Shown one piece after another: positions 54,885 to 63,334 of a DNA stretch of 64,000 nucleotides. The stretch is from Marivivens aquimaris (GTDB taxonomy: Bacteria > Pseudomonadota > Alphaproteobacteria > Rhodobacterales > Rhodobacteraceae): assembly GCF_015220045.1 (NCBI RefSeq), contig NZ_JADBGB010000001.1:2248501-2312500 (forward strand). The letters are read 5' to 3'. Position 1 is the first letter of the stretch. The number at the start of each line of letters is the position of its first letter. The notes beneath the pieces were generated by a model. The model was not told the origin of the DNA. It ran no database searches and saw only the letters and a list, made by a program, of their open reading frames with translations. Made by a program: the position numbers and the translations under genes.

Positions 54885-56096
54885 ATGCGTCAAACCTGGC
54901 GTTGGTTCGGTCCGCAGGATCGCGTGAGCATTGACGATATGATGCAGGCAGGCGTCGAAGGCGTCGTGTCGGCGCTTCATCACGTGCCCACGGGTGCGGT
55001 TTGGACCCCCCCAGAAATCGCGGCCCGTCATCAAGCGATCAAAACCCGCAAGGACGGTCGCCCGTCTCCGCTGACATGGGATGTCGTCGAATCGCTGCCC
55101 GTGTCCGAGGACATCAAAAAGCAGCAGGGCGACTGGAAAACCCACATCGAGAACTGGAAGCTGTCGATGCGCAATCTGCGCGACAGCGGCATCGAAGTGA
55201 TCTGCTACAACTTCATGCCGGTCCTCGACTGGACGCGCACCGACCTTGCGTGGGAACGCCCCAATGGCGCCCGTTGTATGCGGTTCGACCTGACCGACTT
55301 CGCCGCTTTCGACATCCATATCCTCAAGCGCGCAGGCGCTGCAGAGGAATTCCCCGAAGCCGTCGTCGAAGCAGCCGCTCGCCGCTTTGCCGAGATGACC
55401 GATCAGCAGAAAGAGAAGATCGCGGGCAACGTGGTTTTCGGCCTGCCGGGTGCTGCCGAGAAATTCACGCTCGAAGACGTGCGCGAACACCTCGCCGAGT
55501 ACAACAATATCAGCGAAGACCGCCTGCGCAGCCACCTGATCGACTTCCTGTCCGAGGTCACGCCGCTCGCCGAAGAGCTGGGCGTCCGCATCTGCTGCCA
55601 CCCCGACGACCCGCCCTTCCCGCTGCTGGGACTGCCGCGCATCATGTCGACGCAGGCCCACTACGAGGCCGTTTTGAACGCCGTCGATCTGCCTGCGAAC
55701 GGCGTCACATTCTGCACTGGATCACTGGGTGCGCGCCCCGACAACAATCCGGTCGAAATTTTCAAAGCCCTCGCCGACCGCGTTCATTTCCTGCACCTGC
55801 GGAACGTGAATATCGAGGGCACCGAGGTGAAGAACTCCTTTTTCGAGGACGAACACCTTTCGGGTCACACCGACATGATCGGCATGATCCAAGCCATTGT
55901 CGCCGAAGAAAAACGCCGCAAAGATGAAGGCCGCGACGACTGGTCGATCCCCGTACGCCCGGACCACGGTCAGGACATTCTGGACGACATCGGCCGCGAT
56001 GCGCAGCCGGGTTATCCCGCCATCGGCCGCCTTAAGGGCCTCGCGGAACTGCGCGGTGTATATCGCAGCTTCGAACGTATGACGGCTGCCGAATGA
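54885..56096 (+). CDS. uxuA: Mannonate dehydratase
   Basis: 403 residues. UxuA dehydrates D-mannonate to 2-keto-3-deoxy-gluconate. N-terminal MRQTWRWFGPQDRVSIDDMM, YNFMPVLDWTRTDLAWERPN, metal-site ICCHPDDPPFPLLGLPRIMS, GVTFCTGSLGARPDNNPVEI and C-terminal RPDHGQDILDDIG. The TIM-barrel metal ligands (Cys, His, Asp, His) are present. GGAGGAG precedes the ATG. First gene of uxuA-uxuB-kdgK-gntR; ATGA overlap with uxuB. Confidence 0.97.
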   Translation: MRQTWRWFGPQDRVSIDDMMQAGVEGVVSALHHVPTGAVWTPPEIAARHQAIKTRKDGRPSPLTWDVVESLPVSEDIKKQQGDWKTHIENWKLSMRNLRDSGIEVICYNFMPVLDWTRTDLAWERPNGARCMRFDLTDFAAFDIHILKRAGAAEEFPEAVVEAAARRFAEMTDQQKEKIAGNVVFGLPGAAEKFTLEDVREHLAEYNNISEDRLRSHLIDFLSEVTPLAEELGVRICCHPDDPPFPLLGLPRIMSTQAHYEAVLNAVDLPANGVTFCTGSLGARPDNNPVEIFKALADRVHFLHLRNVNIEGTEVKNSFFEDEHLSGHTDMIGMIQAIVAEEKRRKDEGRDDWSIPVRPDHGQDILDDIGRDAQPGYPAIGRLKGLAELRGVYRSFERMTAAE

Positions 56097-57550
56097 CCAT
56101 GCGCCTGACATCGCTCGACCAAGTTCCGCAGTCTCTTCGCCCTGCTTACAATCCATCCGCGCATGGCGTCGGCATCGTCCACATCGGCCTCGGCGCGTTT
56201 CACAAAGCGCACCAAGCCGCGCTGACCGAGCTTGCCATTGCGGCATCGGGCGGCGACTGGCGCATCCTTGGTGTTTCCCTTCGTTCACCCAAGGCGGCGG
56301 ACGAGCTGGCCCCGCAGCACGGCCTTTATACTTTGATCGAACGGGGCGCTTCGACCTCCGCCCGCGTTATCGGCTCGATTTCCGGAGCGATCTGCTCGGC
56401 AGAAGATCCGGCCCTTGCATTGGATGCCATGGCCAATCCGGCAACCAAGATCGTTTCGATCACCGTTACCGAAAAAGCCTACGGCCTCGACCGTGCGAGC
56501 GGTGGATGTGACCGCAACCATCCCGCTGTTGCCGCAGATCTGAAATCGCCCCATAAACCGCACGGCGTTCTGGGAATGCTGGTTCGCGCTCTGGATATGC
56601 GCCGGCAAGCAGGCATCTCGCCATTCACCGTGCTGTGCTGCGATAACCTGCCGGACAACGGCCACCTTCTACGCGGCGCGACCATCGATTTTGCGAACGA
56701 TATCAATACCGAACTTGCGGGCTGGATTGCGGAGAATGTTTCCTTCCCATCGACGATGGTGGATCGCATCACGCCCGCAGCCACCGCGAAAACGCTGGCA
56801 GACGCCGAAGCGCTGCTCGGCGTAGCCGACCTCGCCGCAATCGAGACCGAGCCGTTCTACCAGTGGGTCATCGCAGATAACTTCCCCCTCGGTCGCCCGA
56901 AATGGGAAGCAGCAGGCGTGATTTTCACCGACAACGTAGCTGCATTCGAGGCAATGAAGTTGCGGATGCTCAACGGCTCGCATTCGATGCTCGCCTACGC
57001 AGGCTTCCACGCGGGCCGCACCTATGTGCGCGATGTCATGGCAGACCGAGCGCTTGCCAAACTGGTACGCCGCCATCTGGATACCGCTGCCGCTACCCTG
57101 CCCCCGATCGAAGGCATCGACACGGGCAATTACGCCGACGCGCTGATCAAACGATTCCGCAATCCCGAGATTGCGCACCAGACCTTCCAGATCGCGATGG
57201 ACGGCTCGGAAAAACTGCCGCAGCGCATTTTCTCGGCCCTCGCCGATGCGCGGTCCCGCGAGATCGAAACCCGCGCCTTTGCCTTTGCGACCGCCGCTTG
57301 GCTGCGGCACATCAGTGGCTCCACGCATGATTGCGAGTCTTACGAATTGCGCGACCCGCGTGCGGCGGAACTGAGCGAAATGGCGCGCGGTAAAGGCGCA
57401 GGAGAGATCGTTGCCAACATCCGCAAATCCGGTTTCATAAGCGAGACCGTCGCCACTGATGACGCATTCTGGGCGGAAGTGACTGAGATCCTGGCGAGTA
57501 TGTTGGCAGAACCGATGACCGCCGTGATCGAGGCGGAAGCTGCGCGATGA
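56093..57550 (+). CDS. uxuB: Fructuronate reductase / mannitol dehydrogenase family
   Basis: 485 residues. NAD-binding start GVGIVHIGLGAFHKAHQAAL; central VDRITPAATAKTLADAEALL; catalytic segment KLRMLNGSHSMLAYAGFHAG with the family Lys. It interconverts D-fructuronate and D-mannonate, feeding UxuA. The ATG overlaps the uxuA stop (ATGA); a second ATG two codons in (56099) is an equally possible start. ATGA overlap with kdgK at the other end. Confidence 0.93.
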   Translation: MTMRLTSLDQVPQSLRPAYNPSAHGVGIVHIGLGAFHKAHQAALTELAIAASGGDWRILGVSLRSPKAADELAPQHGLYTLIERGASTSARVIGSISGAICSAEDPALALDAMANPATKIVSITVTEKAYGLDRASGGCDRNHPAVAADLKSPHKPHGVLGMLVRALDMRRQAGISPFTVLCCDNLPDNGHLLRGATIDFANDINTELAGWIAENVSFPSTMVDRITPAATAKTLADAEALLGVADLAAIETEPFYQWVIADNFPLGRPKWEAAGVIFTDNVAAFEAMKLRMLNGSHSMLAYAGFHAGRTYVRDVMADRALAKLVRRHLDTAAATLPPIEGIDTGNYADALIKRFRNPEIAHQTFQIAMDGSEKLPQRIFSALADARSREIETRAFAFATAAWLRHISGSTHDCESYELRDPRAAELSEMARGKGAGEIVANIRKSGFISETVATDDAFWAEVTEILASMLAEPMTAVIEAEAAR

Positions 57551-58449
57551 AACGCTTTGTCTCCATCGGCGAATGCATGGTCGAACTATCGGGCGGCACC
57601 AATGATCTATGGCGCATGGGCATCGCGGGCGACACTTTGAATACTGCATGGTACGCTCGCGCCTCGCTGCCAGACGACTGGCGCGTGAGCTATGGCACGG
57701 TCATTGGCTGCGATGCGTTCTCGACCAAAGTGCCAGCATTCCTGACCGCGAATGGCCTGCACACCGACGCGTTGTTCACGCATCCGACCCGCTCCATCGG
57801 GCTCTATGCGATTAGCCTGACAAACGGGGAGCGTAGCTTCAGCTATTGGCGCGACACCTCCGCGGCCAAGACTTTGGCCGACGATCTCGCGATGCTCGAG
57901 GCCATGACCGAAGGCGCGGAGATGGTTCATGTGTCTGGCATCACGCTCGCCATTCTGTCCGTCCAAGGGCGCCAGAACCTGATTGCACATCTGCTGGACT
58001 GCCGCGCGAAGGGCACGAAAATCGTGCTCGACCCGAACATCCGTATGCGCCTGTGGGAAGATGCTGAAACGGCGAAGCAAACCATTACCGCCGCCGCGCA
58101 AGCCGCCGATATCATCCTGCCGAGCTTTGACGACGAAGCCGCCTTGTTTGGCGACGCCTCGCCCCAAGAGACCAGCCAGCGATATATAGATGCAGGCGCA
58201 ACGACAGTCGTGGTCAAGAACGGCTCCGGCACCATGATCGTGCATGACCACGGCAAATCTTTCCCCATCGACGGGCTGGAAATGGTCGACCCTGTCGACA
58301 CGACGGGCGCAGGCGACAGCTTCAATGGAGCGTTCCTTGGCGCGCTTTTGCAAGGCCAGTCGATCCTCAGCGCCGTCCATGCAGGTCATGCGATGGCGGC
58401 CAAGGTTGTTATGCACCACGGTGCGCTGATCCCGATGGATGCACTCTAA
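57547..58449 (+). CDS. kdgK: 2-keto-3-deoxygluconate kinase (PfkB family)
   Basis: 300 residues. PfkB signature near the C-terminus with the catalytic Asp in DTTGAGDSFNGAFLGALL; N-terminal FVSIGECMVELSGGTNDLWR; substrate strand ERSFSYWRDTSAAKTLADD, typical of KdgK. It makes KDPG for the Entner-Doudoroff aldolase, which is not in the window. Confidence 0.93.
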   Translation: MKRFVSIGECMVELSGGTNDLWRMGIAGDTLNTAWYARASLPDDWRVSYGTVIGCDAFSTKVPAFLTANGLHTDALFTHPTRSIGLYAISLTNGERSFSYWRDTSAAKTLADDLAMLEAMTEGAEMVHVSGITLAILSVQGRQNLIAHLLDCRAKGTKIVLDPNIRMRLWEDAETAKQTITAAAQAADIILPSFDDEAALFGDASPQETSQRYIDAGATTVVVKNGSGTMIVHDHGKSFPIDGLEMVDPVDTTGAGDSFNGAFLGALLQGQSILSAVHAGHAMAAKVVMHHGALIPMDAL

Positions 58450-58500
58450 AGCCGATTGATCATTGCCCTTTCCCGCCCAATAGTATGGCAGGAGACAAAT

Positions 58501-59184
58501 ATGACGATCGCACCTGACATACCCCGACTGGATTCGACCAAGCCGATCGGTCCGCAGTTGGTCAATGCGCTCCGCCGCAGGATCATCCACAATGACTGGA
58601 AACCGGGCCAGCGCCTGTCGGAGTCGGAAGTTGCCGCAGACTACGACGTCAGTCGTCAACCAATTCGCGAGGCGTTCATCAAACTGCGCGAGGACGGCCT
58701 GATCGAAGTCCGGCCGCAGCGCGGCAGCTTTGTCCGCAAGATCTCCAGCGCCAATGTCCTCGATGCGCGGTTCGTTCGAGAAGCGATCGAGGCGGACATT
58801 GTGCGCATCGTGGCAAATACGCCTGATGACGATGTGATCCGCGATCTGGAAGAACTGGTTGCCGCGCAGAAACGTGCTGCCGACAGCAAGGTCGAAGAGT
58901 TCATGGCGATCGACGACCGCTTCCACCACCGCCTCGCGCTTGCCGCCGGACATGTCCACGCGTGGGAGACGGTCGAAAGTACGAAATCCCAACTGGACCG
59001 CGTGCGTCACCTGTCCTCGCAGCACTTCCCCCGCGCCAACGTCATTGCTCAGCACATCGGTATCGTCGATGCGATCAAGGCGGGCTCTCCCGATCAAGCG
59101 GAAGCCGACATGCGCCAACATCTACGCGGGTTGATCCGCGATTTGCCGACGATCAAAGAAACCTTTGCCGACTTTTTCGAATAA
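58501..59184 (+). CDS. Second GntR-family (FCD) regulator, paralogue of the 54-kb regulator
   Basis: 227 residues from the ATG at 58501 (AGGAGA upstream). Nearly the same DNA-binding domain as the regulator at 54066-54767: GVSRQPVREAFIKLAEDGL there against DVSRQPIREAFIKLREDGL here, both followed by EVRPQRG-FVRKI. FCD domain with FMAIDDRFHHRLALAAGH and AQHIGIVDAI. Last gene of the uxuA operon. Shared recognition helices suggest overlapping operators but different ligands. Confidence 0.9.
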   Translation: MTIAPDIPRLDSTKPIGPQLVNALRRRIIHNDWKPGQRLSESEVAADYDVSRQPIREAFIKLREDGLIEVRPQRGSFVRKISSANVLDARFVREAIEADIVRIVANTPDDDVIRDLEELVAAQKRAADSKVEEFMAIDDRFHHRLALAAGHVHAWETVESTKSQLDRVRHLSSQHFPRANVIAQHIGIVDAIKAGSPDQAEADMRQHLRGLIRDLPTIKETFADFFE

Positions 59185-59228
59185 TTTGGCTGCGGAACCA
59201 GGGTCGGACTAGCTGCAAACACGAAAAA

Positions 59229-59260
59229 GCCACCGCCCTTGGTTAGGACGGTGGCCTTTA
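59229..59260. terminator. Terminator between the uronate operon and the Asp-rich gene
   Basis: GCCACCGCCC/GGACGGTGGC (one mismatch, 7-nt loop) followed by CTTTATTT on the plus strand and by TTTTTCG on the minus strand, so it can serve both convergent genes. Confidence 0.8.
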
Positions 59261-59283
59261 TTTATGCGAAGACGCCAAGAAGA

Positions 59284-60057
59284 TCAGTCGTCGTCGTGGT
59301 CTTCTTCGTGATCGTCGTCGTCATCCTCGCGATCGTTATCGCGATCGTCGTCACGGTCATTTTCACGATCATTGTCGTTGCTGTTGTCATCGTCATCGTG
59401 CGAGCTGGAGCTTGAAGTCGAGCTATGGTCATCGTCGGTGCCATTGTCGTCCGAGCCACCGGTATCGTCATTGTCGTCCGAGCCACCGGTATCGTCATTG
59501 TCGTGAGAGCCCGTATCCGACGTGGTGTTATGATCGTCGTCGGTTCCATGGTCATCGTCGATGCCGTCATCAGACCCGTAAGCATCGTCGCTGTCATGGG
59601 AACCTGACGTGGCGCCATGATCGTCATCCGAGCCGTCCATGTCATCGTCACGGCCGTGGTCATCATTGACATGATCATCATCAGTACCGTCATCGTCGAT
59701 GTGGTCATAACCGTCGTCGTCCACACCGTCGTCATCGGCGTCGTTATGGTTGTCGTTACCCCGATCGTCGTCATCGCTGCGCGACTGAATGGAATCGATC
59801 ATGTCGTTGCTTTCGTCTTGCCCGACAACTTCGACATACTGCTGGAGGATCGCGCCGGTTGTGTTGTCGACGACAATCTCGATCTTACGACCGTCAGCCG
59901 CATAGCCTTCGATCTTGGATTGGGTCGCACCGCGGCCAAGTTCGAAATGGGTATAACCATCCAGAGCCAAGGTGTTGATCGCGGTATCTACGCCATCAGC
60001 CATTGCAACATTTGCGGCGAGCAGAAACGCGGTGGTCGAAAGTAGTTTGAATTTCAT
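59284..60057 (-). CDS. Exported PepSY-like protein with long Asp/His-rich tail
   Basis: 257 residues from the ATG at 60057, where a signal peptide begins (LLSTTAFLLAANVAMA-D). Residues ~22-90 form one PepSY-like module (GYTHFELGRGATQSKIEGYA, then EIVVDNTTGAILQQYVEVVG). The remaining ~160 residues are mostly Asp, His, Gly, Asn and Ser with short units such as DDDH, GSHDSDD and a duplicated DDTGGSDDN, ending in a Glu/Asp/His block. Such a tail would bind divalent cations (Ca2+, Zn2+ or Ni2+) in the periplasm. Divergent from the membrane LuxR-type regulator across 160 bp. The antisense Val/Ile-rich frame is a shadow. Confidence 0.8.
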   Translation of the reverse strand: MKFKLLSTTAFLLAANVAMADGVDTAINTLALDGYTHFELGRGATQSKIEGYAADGRKIEIVVDNTTGAILQQYVEVVGQDESNDMIDSIQSRSDDDDRGNDNHNDADDDGVDDDGYDHIDDDGTDDDHVNDDHGRDDDMDGSDDDHGATSGSHDSDDAYGSDDGIDDDHGTDDDHNTTSDTGSHDNDDTGGSDDNDDTGGSDDNGTDDDHSSTSSSSSHDDDDNSNDNDRENDRDDDRDNDREDDDDDHEEDHDDD

Positions 60058-60109
60058 GGGAGCCTCCTGATTACATTGCAGCCAGGATGTTTGCTTAAAC
60101 CCCTCCGGT

Positions 60110-60165
60110 CCATAAACTGGGGCATATAGCGCCTTTAAAACAACGCGTATAACCACGGTTTATGG
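60110..60165. promoter_or_regulatory. Widely spaced inverted repeat between the Asp-rich and LuxR-type genes
   Basis: CCATAAAC at 60110-60117 and its complement GTTTATGG at 60158-60165, 48 bp apart start to start, in the divergent control region. Candidate operator pair for the adjacent LuxR-type regulator. Confidence 0.4.
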
Positions 60166-60217
60166 GCAGTTTACGCCACCCGTGACAGGTCTATTGTAAC
60201 CTGAACTGGAGGATACA

Positions 60218-60742
60218 TTGCAAAATATCGTTAAAAACGCGCAGGCTCTGGCCATCTTGCTGGCCGGCATGGTCCTGTCTTTTCTGTTCTTCTTTCAGGA
60301 CGTGGTTGTCGACCTGCGAGATCATTTCGCTTCGGGTCAGGGATACTCTGACGGTGAACTGATTCACCTCGTTTTCGAGGCCATCGCCGTGATTGTCCTC
60401 CTGTTCGGAATCTTGGCGATGCGTCAGTATACGGCGATGCTCACCGCAGAGAACGAGCGTAAGAAGACCCAGCTTTCCGCGTTGAAGGAAGACTTCGACG
60501 ACCTCATTGTGCGCAGGTTCGAACAATGGGGCCTGACGGGCGCGGAGCGCGATGTGGCATTGCTGCTGCTTCGGGGTCTGAATACCGCTGACATCGCAAA
60601 GATGCGGTCAACCAGTGTCGGCACGGTGAAGGTTCAATCGCACAATGTGTTCCAAAAGGCAGGCGTGACATCGCGCGTCGAGTTCATGTCGCTTTTCATG
60701 GACGAATTTATCGACGTGGGATTAGGCAGCACTCCGACCTAA
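60218..60742 (+). CDS. Membrane-anchored LuxR-type transcription regulator
   Basis: 174 residues from a TTG start with TGGAGGA upstream. Two membrane helices (~9-29 and ~48-68; the loop between has DLRDHFASGQGYSDGE), a coiled linker (~72-92), then a LuxR helix-turn-helix (LTGAERDVALLLLRGLNTAD, TSVGTVKVQSHNVFQKAGVT). No receiver domain, so it is a one-component membrane regulator. It probably senses through the membrane or the ~18-residue loop. Divergent from the Asp-rich PepSY gene, its likely target. Confidence 0.85.
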   Translation: MQNIVKNAQALAILLAGMVLSFLFFFQDVVVDLRDHFASGQGYSDGELIHLVFEAIAVIVLLFGILAMRQYTAMLTAENERKKTQLSALKEDFDDLIVRRFEQWGLTGAERDVALLLLRGLNTADIAKMRSTSVGTVKVQSHNVFQKAGVTSRVEFMSLFMDEFIDVGLGSTPT

Positions 60743-60865
60743 TTAGCTGACTTCATCGGAGTAGAACCAACTGCGTTCGTCGCAAGGGACGCAGGGATGG
60801 ACAAGTACGGGGCGGTCGATCACCTTGGCGGCGAAGGCCATATCCAGACTGCAAGGAAATTCCCG

Positions 60866-61207
60866 ATGAGCGACGCCCTGTTCCGTATCACCACCCTCGG
60901 AGAGGTCGAACATGACGCGCCCGCTGCGGATCGTGTCATCTCCGGATCGCCTCAGTTCACCACTTGGAACGTGGAAGATCGTGACGGTCTTTATTGCGGG
61001 ACTTGGCGGTCGACCCCTGGAAAGTGGCGCATCCAGTACGACGAATGGGAATACTGCCGCATCATCGAAGGCGTTTCGATCATCTCCGAAGATGACGGTC
61101 ACAGCTTGGAGCTCCGCGCGGGCGATAGCTTTGTTCTGCGACCGGGCTTTCGCGGCACGTGGGAAGTCGTGGAGACGACGACCAAGGAATACGTTATCCG
61201 GCTCTGA
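60866..61207 (+). CDS. Cupin-domain protein (DUF861/EutQ-like)
   Basis: 113 residues from the ATG at 60866 (AAGGAA 7 bp upstream); an in-frame ATG at 60797 would add 23 residues without family character. Small single cupin: TTWNVEDRDGLYCGTWRSTP, the Glu-rich EWEYCRIIEGVSIISEDDGH, GDSFVLRPGFRGTWEVVETT. This family covers EutQ-like and ureidoglycine-hydrolase-like cupins; substrate unknown. Followed 71 bp later by the sulfatase-like gene. Confidence 0.8.
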   Translation: MSDALFRITTLGEVEHDAPAADRVISGSPQFTTWNVEDRDGLYCGTWRSTPGKWRIQYDEWEYCRIIEGVSIISEDDGHSLELRAGDSFVLRPGFRGTWEVVETTTKEYVIRL

Positions 61208-61278
61208 CACAGCGGCCTTTGCAATCCACCGCCGTTTGCATGACATATAGAGCCTGCCGATCACCGGAGGAGCCTGCG

Positions 61279-62913
61279 ATGAACATCCTATTCATCATGT
61301 ACGACCAGCTGCGTTTTGATTACCTCAGCTGCGCAGGTCATCCACATCTGCACACGCCGAATTTCGATCGGATTGCTGCGAAGGGCGTGCGCTTCACCAA
61401 CGCCTACGTGCAATCGCCAATTTGCGGCGCCTCGCGGATGAGTTTCTATACGGGGCGCTATGCGTCCTCTCACGGCGCGCAGTGGAATGGCTTCCCGTTG
61501 CGGGTAGGTGAGATGACTTTAGGCGATCACCTGCGCGATCTGGGCATGGATTGCTGGCTTCTTGGCAAGACGCACATGAAGGCCGATGCCAAAGGCATGG
61601 CGCGGCTGGGCCTTTCCCCCGATAGCTTGATCGGAGCGCGTCAGGCAGACTGCGGCTTTGACGCTTGGATCCGCGACGACGGCTTGTGGGGCACGGGACC
61701 GGACGGCGATTACGACCAAAAACGTTCGCCCTACAACGAATATCTTAAATCCAAGGGCTATGACGGCGATAACCCTTGGGCGGACTACGCAAACGCGGGC
61801 GTCAGCGACGACCAGATTGCCAGCGGCTGGATGTTCGTGAACGCGGACAAGCCCGCCAACATCCGAGAGGAAGACAGCGAAACGCCTTGGCTGACCTTGG
61901 AAGCGATCCGCTTTATCGACGAGGCGAAGGGGCCGTGGTGCGCTCATGTGAGCTTTATCAAACCGCACTGGCCCTACATCGTGCCAGCCCCCTACCACGA
62001 TATGTACGGGCCAGAGCATATCTTGCCGCCTGTGCGGAGTTCGCAGGAACTGGAAAACCCGCATCCTGTACTGAAGGCATACCACGACACCAAGGTGGCG
62101 CAGGCATTTCAGCGTGAGGACGTGCGGGCAAAGGTTATTCCGGCTTACATGGGCCTGATCAAACAATGCGACGACCAACTCGGGCGCTTGCTGGATCACC
62201 TCGAAGAGACAGGTCAGACGGACGACACGATGATTGTGCTGACCTCGGATCACGGCGACTACCTAGGTGATCACTGGCTCGGCGAGAAGGACTTCTTCCA
62301 CGAAGCGTCGGTTAAGATCCCGCTGATCATTTGCGATCCGAGGAGCAGTGCCGATCCGACGCGCGGGACAACCTGCGATGCTCTGGTAGAGGCGATTGAC
62401 CTCGCCGCAACCTTTGTTGAGGCCGCGGGCGGCAAGGTGCCTGATCACATCATTGAGGGGCGCTCACTGATGCCTTGGATCAATGGCGAAGCGCCTGAAG
62501 ATTGGCGGGAATTTGTCATCAGCGAATACGACTACTCGGTCACTCCGCGTGCAGAGGCTTTGGGCGTAGCGCCTCGCGATGCACGCATGATGATGGTTTT
62601 TGACGGCCGCTGGAAGATGATCCACTTCGAGGGCGGCTTCCGTCCGATGCTCTTTGATCTGGAAAACGATCCGCGTGAGGTGAACGACCTTGGCGAAGTG
62701 GCTGACCATGCTGACCAGATTGCGCGCCTTTATGACTACCTCGGGCAATGGGGCCGACGCATGTGCCAACGTGTCACTATGTCAGATACCGACATAAAGG
62801 CCGCACGCGGCCGTTCGCTCCGCCGCGGTATTCTGCCGTTTCTGGTGGACGGTAGCGAAGTAGATCCCGAACTGACTGAGAAGTACACGGGTCCCGCGCG
62901 CCAAAAGTATTGA
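61279..62913 (+). CDS. Sulfatase/phosphonate-monoester-hydrolase family enzyme
   Basis: 544 residues from the ATG at 61279, preceded by GGAGGAG. Alkaline-phosphatase-superfamily features: N-terminal metal Asp in LFIMYDQLRFDYLSCAGHPH, formylglycine site Cys49 in SPICGASRMSFYTGRYASSH, GKTHMKADAK, metal-ligand pair in IVLTSDHGDYLGDHWLGEKD, and C-terminal LFDLENDPREVNDLGEVADH. The maturation motif reads C-G-A-S-R, with Ala in place of the usual Pro of C-x-P-x-R. No signal peptide is evident, so it is probably cytoplasmic. Substrate (sulfate ester or phosphonate/phosphodiester) cannot be decided. Confidence 0.88.
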   Translation: MNILFIMYDQLRFDYLSCAGHPHLHTPNFDRIAAKGVRFTNAYVQSPICGASRMSFYTGRYASSHGAQWNGFPLRVGEMTLGDHLRDLGMDCWLLGKTHMKADAKGMARLGLSPDSLIGARQADCGFDAWIRDDGLWGTGPDGDYDQKRSPYNEYLKSKGYDGDNPWADYANAGVSDDQIASGWMFVNADKPANIREEDSETPWLTLEAIRFIDEAKGPWCAHVSFIKPHWPYIVPAPYHDMYGPEHILPPVRSSQELENPHPVLKAYHDTKVAQAFQREDVRAKVIPAYMGLIKQCDDQLGRLLDHLEETGQTDDTMIVLTSDHGDYLGDHWLGEKDFFHEASVKIPLIICDPRSSADPTRGTTCDALVEAIDLAATFVEAAGGKVPDHIIEGRSLMPWINGEAPEDWREFVISEYDYSVTPRAEALGVAPRDARMMMVFDGRWKMIHFEGGFRPMLFDLENDPREVNDLGEVADHADQIARLYDYLGQWGRRMCQRVTMSDTDIKAARGRSLRRGILPFLVDGSEVDPELTEKYTGPARQKY

Positions 62914-62980
62914 GGTGCGAACGATCCAAGGCGTTCCCTTTGTTCTTCGGGATACGCGATGTGCTACATGTGTTAGACAT

Positions 62981-63057
<77 letters not shown>

Positions 63058-63147
63058 TTGGGTGTGTAAACACTTATCCCTTTTTTAGCGAAGCTGCTTA
63101 TGGGGATATTAGATTGATATGTTTAGAGAGAATTTGGTTCTTACTAG

Positions 63148-63263
63148 GTCTGGCGGTGACTTACTCTCCCACGTCTTAAGACGCAGTACCATCAGCGCAA
63201 CGGCACTTAACGGCCGGGTTCGGAAAGGGACCGGGTGTTTTGCTCGTGCTATAGCCACCAGAC
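63148..63263 (-). rRNA. rrf: 5S ribosomal RNA
   Basis: About 116 nt. The minus strand begins GTCTGGTGGCTATAGC and ends GGTCACCGCCAGAC-like, so the ends pair as helix I. Internal CGAACCCGGCCGTTAAG and GATGGTACTGCGTCTTAAGA are conserved 5S segments. Ends are accurate to a few bases. Confidence 0.93.
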
Positions 63264-63334
63264 CGAGAAAGAACCAAGATTTCCAAGTGAAGTACGTTTT
63301 TAGTATGTTTCTGAAGCGTTGCTGTTTCTGGAAC

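Noticed and set aside
59262..59774. Met/Thr-rich minus-strand frame and the Val/Ile-rich plus-strand frame 59617-60045
   Set aside because: Both are other-frame readings of the GAC/CAT-rich tail of the PepSY-like gene. The repeat-like composition comes from the codon bias of that tail.
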